The notes under the pieces: model-generated
The model's input: the letters and a program-made list of their open reading frames with translations, nothing else
Told to the model about the DNA's origin: nothing
Database searches by the model: none
Shown: piece by piece, positions 62,691 through 64,000 of the stretch
Position numbering within the stretch: position 1 is the first letter of the stretch
Layout: each line of letters begins with the position of its first letter
Assembly: GCA_916048095.2 (NCBI GenBank)
Contig: OU696589.1
Coordinates: 227,501-291,500 of the forward strand
Direction: 5' to 3'
DNA length: 64,000 bases
From: Sacculina carcini
Lineage: Eukaryota > Arthropoda > Thecostraca > Sacculinidae
Made by a program: the position numbers and the translations under genes

Positions 62691-63049
62691 TGTTCAATAT
62701 TTTTTATGAATTAAACATGAATTTCATTTTATGAAATGTTCCGCACACCGGGCGGGTATTAATGCTAGTACATATATATACGTATAAATACATATACACA
62801 CATTCATACACATATACACATATACACCCAGAATATGCATATATACACATACACACATATATACACACATACACATACATACATATATATACATACATAT
62901 ACACACATTCATACATGCATACGTGTATATATACTGACACACTCACATACGCTCGCACACTCCAACATGAATCCATTCTTTAGACTGTACGATACAGATA
63001 CTCGTATACCATACTGAACATTCAAAAATTTATATACTGAACATGAACA
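62691..63049. other. Right flank of piggyBac copy R
   Basis: It begins with the same repeat type as 56250-58330 (CCGCACACCGGGCGGG and ATGCTAG at about 62736-62766), then a TATACACA microsatellite (62775-62940). No gene. Confidence 0.5.
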
Positions 63050-63675
63050 TGCATAAACAAATATCACCAACGAATTTGAATCACGATGATAACATCTACC
63101 TTGAGGAAGCAAATGGTCTTTATAAGTCGTCCATCAGCTTGGTAATCATTTGTTTTTTAAATAATGCAAGTCTAGGTAATAGCTTGATCTCTATATTCAA
63201 GTGGTTCCAGCAAGTGACTCCATCGTGAGATAAAACAAAATCTTCTACATCTTGTTCTACAGGACTGTACCAAGAAATTATGAACATGGCGTTTGTACAC
63301 AATAAACATATTTTGCAGCACCTTTGGCAGCATGTTTTTGAGGGCTATATATAAAGTAGTTATTCTATTTGAAGTAACCAATTTTTCTAGTGGTAGAACT
63401 CTATAGTTTACAAATATTGGTCTTGTGCTTTCTCTTGAAGATTTAAACTCAATTAATCTAATTATTATTTTTTGCAAATTACATAATGTTTCCAAATTAC
63501 TTTTAAGTGTTGATCCCCACGTTTCATTGCAGTAAGACAATCTAGATCTCACTAGGCAATTTTATAATAATAAGAAAGTTTTACTATTTATTAGTGGCCT
63601 GACCTGTCTTAACATAAAGGCTACTTTTGCCATTTTTGCTTACAAGTTCTTGATATGCCCTTTCCAACTGATGTT
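63050..63675 (-). pseudogene. LINE-G, C-terminal fragment of a LINE ORF2
   Basis: The minus strand reads SNISWKGHIKNL near 63655, then RSRLSYCNETWGSTLKSNLE, CNLQKIIIRLIEF, PIFVNYRVLPLEKLV and ALKNMLPKVLQNMF. The last block RLALFKKQMITKLMDDL lies near 63140. It is the thumb and C-terminal tail of a CR1-group ORF2, in at least two frames. It stops where piggyBac copy 3 begins. Confidence 0.75.
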
Positions 63676-64000
63676 TGACCTGGCGTCCAGAAAAATAGAC
63701 GCTAGGAAAACCGCCATAGTGATTTTACCTGGAAGTATTGAAGTGTAATAATAATATAAGGAGAGACCCTGAACATCAGCCTGTCTGCCATAAATCGGGC
63801 AGCGCAGCCAAACATATTTAGTACGTGTTGTGAACCGGTACACTGCGGAGTTGCATCATGGCGGCTGCACGGCGTCGCTCCGTTTCAGTCATATTGCCCT
63901 AATTTCTTTACTACTTGTTTTATTTACATACAACTGTTTTAACACGTGCATGAGTATTGTAGCTATGAATTTAAATCATAAATAGGTATCGCATATTGTA
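63676..64000 (+). mobile_element. piggyBac copy 3, cut by the window edge
   Basis: From GACCTGGCGTCCAGAAAAAT onward it follows 53117-53470 closely (GAGACCCTGAACATCAGCC, GGGCAGCGCA, ATTGCCCTAATTTCTTTACT). The outermost bases (TTAACCCATTAA) are missing at the left end. It continues beyond the window. Confidence 0.8.

Overview
The window looks like nuclear DNA of an invertebrate animal, plausibly a lophotrochozoan such as a mollusc or annelid. The evidence is split coding exons with splice sites, CR1/L2-type LINEs, Ty3/gypsy elements, a tRNA-derived SINE, hAT, piggyBac and P-type DNA transposons, and long CA/TG microsatellites. The phylum cannot be fixed from the sequence alone. No bacterial-style operon, rRNA gene, intact tRNA gene or CRISPR array is visible. 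Almost all of the 64 kb is mobile DNA, much of it nested; only three short exon-like pieces look like host genes.

Region 1-5.1 kb: a CR1/jockey-type LINE on the minus strand with a 2A-like motif at the start of its endonuclease ORF; an older relative of it; a likely internal exon of a PYROXD2-like FAD oxidoreductase (3415-3565, minus); a reverse transcriptase fossil with a YLDD box; and a 276-bp hAT-type MITE. Region 5.3-12.6 kb: a relic of a P-superfamily (THAP9-like) DNA transposon bounded by a 48-bp inverted repeat. A very young Ty3/gypsy copy (7379-12169) with a perfect 5-bp target duplication is inserted in it. Region 12.6-17.1 kb: a second, older gypsy element with a tRNA-Trp primer site.

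Region 17.5-36.5 kb holds two stacks of nested insertions. LINE-B (minus) was entered by gypsy3, which was entered by a hAT element. LINE-C (plus) was entered by gypsy4 (minus), whose right LTR was in turn entered by LINE-D. LINE-B and LINE-C are related and lie head to head. LINE-D carries a PHD-finger ORF1 and an internal inverted segment.

Region 36.5-44.3 kb: an L2-like LINE (LINE-E) sits in a (GT)n/CAGT array. Two copies of a TA-flanked foldback element, whose terminal repeats contain a 21-bp minisatellite, lie one inside the LINE and one downstream. Region 44.3-49.1 kb: two exon-like segments of an unrecognised minus-strand gene, then gypsy5 in what would be the upstream intron. Region 49.1-53.1 kb is AT-rich with microsatellites, a pogo-like end and a hairpin motif, and no convincing gene.

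Region 53.1-64 kb: two internally deleted piggyBac copies in opposite orientation (53109-54758 and 58412-62686), sharing one hAT insertion, form a 9.6-kb inverted structure. They enclose a roughly 394-bp tandem duplication and an irregular array of a GC-rich hairpin motif. The right copy was further entered by LINE-F and by a smaller insertion. A third piggyBac copy begins at 63676 and runs off the window. The genes do not act together as a pathway; the coherent story is the order of insertions.
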